From NCBI GenBank assembly GCA_013214845.1, contig JABSQC010000010.1:1-10722 (forward strand): DNA of 10,722 nucleotides. The letters are read 5' to 3'. The position numbers were made by a program, and so were the translations under genes. Under the pieces are notes generated by a model, which was not told the DNA's origin, searched no databases, and worked only from the letters and a program-made list of their open reading frames with translations. Below are positions 8,654-10,722 of this stretch, one piece after another (the stretch's first letter is position 1; each line of letters begins with the position of its first letter). Origin of the DNA: Mycoplasmataceae bacterium. GTDB taxonomy: Bacteria; Bacillota_I; Bacilli_A; Mycoplasmatales; Hepatoplasmataceae.

Positions 8654-9550
8654 ATTAACGTCAAAACAATTACAACTGAAGGAATAAATAAAGAAACTGT
8701 TGACATTGATGAATTGAAAACAATAGATATTGTTAAAAAGATAAATGAGCAGGACAAACTTGTTCCCTATGCTATTGAGCAATCAATAGCACAGATAGCT
8801 GCAGTCGTTGATAAAGCTACAGAAGTGTATAAAAGCGGTGGAAGAATCATTTACATTGGTTCAGGTACTTCTGGAAGACTTGGAGTATTAGATGCATCAG
8901 AAATAAAACCAACATATGGAATAGAAAATGGAATATTTGTTGGTGTAATGTCTGGTGGAGAAAAAGCTCTAACTTTATCAATAGAAGATGTAGAAGATAG
9001 TAAAGACCTTCCAGTAATAGATCTTAAAAAGATTAAACTAAATAAAAAGGATATGGTTATAGGTATAACTTCATCAGGTAGAACACCATACCCAATACAT
9101 GGTGTTAAATATGCTAAAGAACTTGGATGTAGTACAGCATCAATAGCAACATCTAAGAATTCAGAAATTAATAACTATGTAGATTTACCTATTGAAGTAA
9201 TAACTGGTCCTGAAGTAATATCTGGTTCAACTAGAATGAAATCAGGTAGTGCTGAAAAAATGATATTAAATATAATATCTTCATCAGTAATGATTAAGTC
9301 AGGTAAAACATACGGAAACTTAATGACTAACTTAGATCCATCAAATGAGAAATTAAAAGCAAGAGCTAAGGAAATAGTTACATTAATAACAAACAAAGAT
9401 GAAGATATTATTGATAAAAATTTAAAAACATTCAATCATAATATTAGAGCTACTGTTTTTAAAACAATGCTTGATATAACAGATAAACAAGCAATTGAAT
9501 TTTCAAATTCAGATAGAAGTATAAGAGAGATATTAAATAGTGAAAAATAA
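8651..9550 (+). CDS. murQ: N-acetylmuramic acid 6-phosphate etherase MurQ
   Basis: MurQ cleaves the lactyl ether of MurNAc-6P in the cytosol, giving GlcNAc-6P and D-lactate. The 299-residue product is the same size as the E. coli enzyme (298). The SIS domain is intact: YIGSGTSGRLGVLDASE at 68-84, GVMSGGEKALTLSIEDVED at 98-116, ITSSGRTPY, then GPEVISGSTRMKSGSAEKM and GKTYGNLMTNLDPSN. Glu84 and Glu115 align by motif with the active-site glutamates I recall as Glu83 and Glu114 of E. coli MurQ. The protein has no Trp, so the code question does not affect it. ATG 8651 is one base after the kinase stop, and the gene overlaps the IIA start by 11 bases. MurQ is the most specific marker of MurNAc use in the operon. 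NagA/NagB, needed for the next steps, are not in the window. Confidence 0.96.
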   Translation: MINVKTITTEGINKETVDIDELKTIDIVKKINEQDKLVPYAIEQSIAQIAAVVDKATEVYKSGGRIIYIGSGTSGRLGVLDASEIKPTYGIENGIFVGVMSGGEKALTLSIEDVEDSKDLPVIDLKKIKLNKKDMVIGITSSGRTPYPIHGVKYAKELGCSTASIATSKNSEINNYVDLPIEVITGPEVISGSTRMKSGSAEKMILNIISSSVMIKSGKTYGNLMTNLDPSNEKLKARAKEIVTLITNKDEDIIDKNLKTFNHNIRATVFKTMLDITDKQAIEFSNSDRSIREILNSEK

Positions 9551-9878
9551 AGAAGAAACAAAAGACAATATAAACTTTGATGAACTATCATTTAAAATGA
9601 TAGGTCTAATAGGTGAAGCAAAATTTAAAGCACATAATGCTTTAATGCTTGCCAAAAAAGATGATTTTAAAGAATCATTAAAAATATTAGAAGAATCTAA
9701 AAGAACTTTAGGGGATGCTGGAAAAGAGCATCTTCAAGTTATATCTTCAGAAGCAAAAGGTAATTCACAACCATTTAAGGTTATATTTATGCATGCTGAA
9801 GATCAATATATGACTACACAAATGTACATTGATATAGTTGAAGAACTTATCAATATACTTAAAGATAAGAAAATATAA
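9540..9878 (+). CDS. PTS Lac/chitobiose-family EIIA
   Basis: This cytosolic phosphocarrier passes phosphate from HPr to EIIB. It has 112 residues, near the ~105 usual for the trimeric, all-helical EIIA of the lactose/chitobiose family. The phosphohistidine is His85 in IFMHAEDQYMT, matching HAQDHLM of Lactococcus EIIA-Lac; Asp88 of the same motif is the metal-binding Asp of the trimer. A first helix with an alternative histidine (KFKAHNALMLAKKDDF) and a second helix with GKEHLQ also fit. GTG 9540 overlaps murQ by 11 bases, with AGAGAG ten bases upstream. It carries about ten more N-terminal residues than relatives; ATG 9597 would remove the first helix and is unlikely. It sits last in the operon, away from IIB and IIC, which shows that the genes between them belong to the same sugar system. 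Confidence 0.92.
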   Translation: MKNKEETKDNINFDELSFKMIGLIGEAKFKAHNALMLAKKDDFKESLKILEESKRTLGDAGKEHLQVISSEAKGNSQPFKVIFMHAEDQYMTTQMYIDIVEELINILKDKKI

Positions 9879-9901
9879 TAAATGTATATATTTTCTTGTT
9901 T
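9867..9901 (+). terminator. AT-only hairpin after the PTS/mur operon, possible weak terminator
   Basis: AAGAAAATATA (9867-9877) is an exact inverted repeat of TATATTTTCTT (9887-9897) around nine bases, overlapping the EIIA stop. The stem has one G:C pair and only a short GTTT follows, so termination may be partial. Inverted repeats also arise easily in such AT-rich DNA. Confidence 0.35.
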
Positions 9902-9922
9902 AATAATCTCATTAAATATAAT
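9896..9922 (+). promoter_or_regulatory. Promoter candidate before the last gene
   Basis: A consensus -10 TATAAT (9917-9922) has TTGTTT (9896-9901) as -35 with a short 15-base spacer. Transcripts would start near 9929 and reach ATG 9963 with a ~35-base leader. TATAAT is common by chance in this composition, so this is only a candidate. The 84 bases between 9879 and 9962 hold this, part of the hairpin above and nothing else I can support. Confidence 0.35.
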
Positions 9923-9962
9923 TAAGTTGTATAAGCTTATTAAGCAAGAATATATAAATATT

Positions 9963-10722
9963 ATGAAAGAAAATAAAAATACAAAAGAATTAAAAAATGA
10001 AGAACAAGAAATTTTAGATGATTTAGATAAAGATATCTTAGAAAAATCTAAACTTAATAGCAAATCAAAAAGCGATAAAGATTTATTGGATGAAGAGCAA
10101 GCAATATTAGATGACTTTAACATAGAAATTAAAGATGAATCTAAAGTTAGTTCTATATCTAATATAGAGCAAGATAGCAAAAGTCTAGATAACAACAAAG
10201 TGAACCACAAGCATTCTAGGAAAGAAAAAAATCAAAATAAGATTGATAAAAGAAAAAAAGAATCTAAAAAAAATAAAGAATATAGTGATATTATTCTTGG
10301 AAAAAAGAAAGTTAGCAGTGTCAAAGGACCCAAGGAACCTTTACCTGATGAAAAGCAAAATAATGACGTTTTTAGAGATAGCTATGTAAAAGGCAAAATA
10401 AGTTGAAAAAAAACAGCTATAGCTCTTACATCAATAGCTGTATTAGCTACTTCTGGGTTCTTAATTTGATATTATCCAATAGGTGGAAAATGATCGATAA
10501 AATCTAATAATGCTGTGAATGAAGTTTTAGAGAATGTATTTATTAAGTCGGATTCCCAACTACAAACCTCCGCTCACCAGAGTTATTTAATGGCCTCTCT
10601 ATTATATTGTCTTCTTTTTGTATCTATTGTATTCATCCATATCTACTTATCTTATTCATTCATTCTCTTTTGTTGATGATGATGATGTTGTTGATGATGA
10701 TGTTGTTGTTGTTGATGATGAT
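9963..10722 (+). CDS. Lys/Glu-rich protein with one membrane segment, 3' end unreliable
   Basis: I do not recognise a family. From ATG 9963 the first ~145 residues are hydrophilic, dominated by Lys, Glu, Asp, Asn and Ser, and probably cytoplasmic and disordered. They contain a repeated motif: NEEQEILDDL (9996-10025) and DEEQAILDDF (10089-10118). A single membrane segment follows at about residues 150-170 (TAIALTSIAVLATSGFLIWY), then PIGGKWSIKSNNAVNE..., which should be extracytoplasmic. Three TGA codons up to 10500 read as Trp. The frame stays open to the edge, but after about 10545 composition changes and the last 52 bases would encode only Trp and Cys. I take the genuine protein as truncated near 10545. 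ATG 9882 is an alternative in-frame start that would add a hydrophobic N-terminus (MYIFSCLIISLNI). Neither start has a good Shine-Dalgarno; 9963 fits the promoter candidate better. Confidence 0.6.
10548..10670. other. Stretch of unlike composition at the window end, suspected chimeric
   Basis: From roughly 10548 (CGGATTCCCAACTAC onward) the A-rich coding character stops. A C-rich patch (CAAACCTCCGCTCACCAG) is followed by pyrimidine-rich low-complexity sequence with TTCA/TCTA steps. No TAA or TAG interrupts the preceding frame, but the translation loses any resemblance to the upstream protein. The exact junction cannot be placed by eye. Confidence 0.45.
10671..10722. repeat. TGA/TGT (GAT/GTT) triplet microsatellite at the edge
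   Basis: Seventeen consecutive triplets plus one base consist only of TGA and TGT in blocks of 1, 4, 2, 3, 4 and 3, running to the last base. Interrupted trinucleotide arrays of this kind are common in eukaryotic DNA and unusual in Mollicutes. It may be host sequence or a sequencing/assembly artefact. Confidence 0.85.

Noticed and set aside
9882..9962. Upstream ATG 9882 as start of the last gene
   Set aside because: No Shine-Dalgarno, and it lies in the loop of a hairpin and upstream of the best -10; kept as an alternative only.
10671..10722. Repeat as part of a CRISPR array or a coding poly-Trp/Cys tail
   Set aside because: There are no spacers or conserved repeat units beyond a triplet, and a Trp/Cys-only tail is not a plausible protein.

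Overview
The window is an AT-rich segment of a Mollicutes genome, most likely Spiroplasma or a close relative (Entomoplasma/Mesoplasma group). The clearest evidence is the genetic code. Every gene continues through in-frame TGA codons at positions where tryptophan fits, about 39 by my count, against a single in-frame TGG. All credible stops are TAA or TAG. With the standard code the genes look broken; with code 4 they become full-length families. All genes lie on the + strand.

Region 1 (1-2607) is the 3' part of a sugar-type ABC transporter operon: an ATPase entering from the left edge without its Walker A, then two overlapping permease genes. A hairpin and T-tract at 2598-2628 closes it.

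Region 2 (2640-9878) starts with a promoter-like extended -10 flanked by a small inverted repeat. A tightly packed eight-gene operon follows, with gaps of 0-33 nt or overlaps of 1-11 nt: PTS Lac-family IIB, PTS IIC, a 3-TM small protein, MupG (6-phospho-N-acetylmuramidase, DUF871), a large DUF2188-like membrane protein of unknown role, a BadF/BadG-type sugar kinase, MurQ (MurNAc-6P etherase) and PTS IIA.

Read together, the operon encodes uptake and breakdown of a peptidoglycan disaccharide. The inferred route is that the PTS imports and 6-phosphorylates MurNAc-GlcNAc, and MupG splits it into MurNAc-6P and GlcNAc. The kinase phosphorylates GlcNAc and MurQ turns MurNAc-6P into GlcNAc-6P plus D-lactate. 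NagA and NagB, needed to reach glycolysis, are not in the window. The organism should be wall-less, so this is better explained as scavenging of other bacteria's wall fragments than as recycling of its own.

Region 3 (9879-10722) holds a weak hairpin, a promoter candidate and the start of a Lys/Glu-rich protein with one membrane segment. The last ~170 bases change character and end in a 52-base TGA/TGT triplet repeat. That end looks like a chimeric or low-quality contig end, possibly eukaryotic host DNA, and should not be trusted as Mollicutes sequence.
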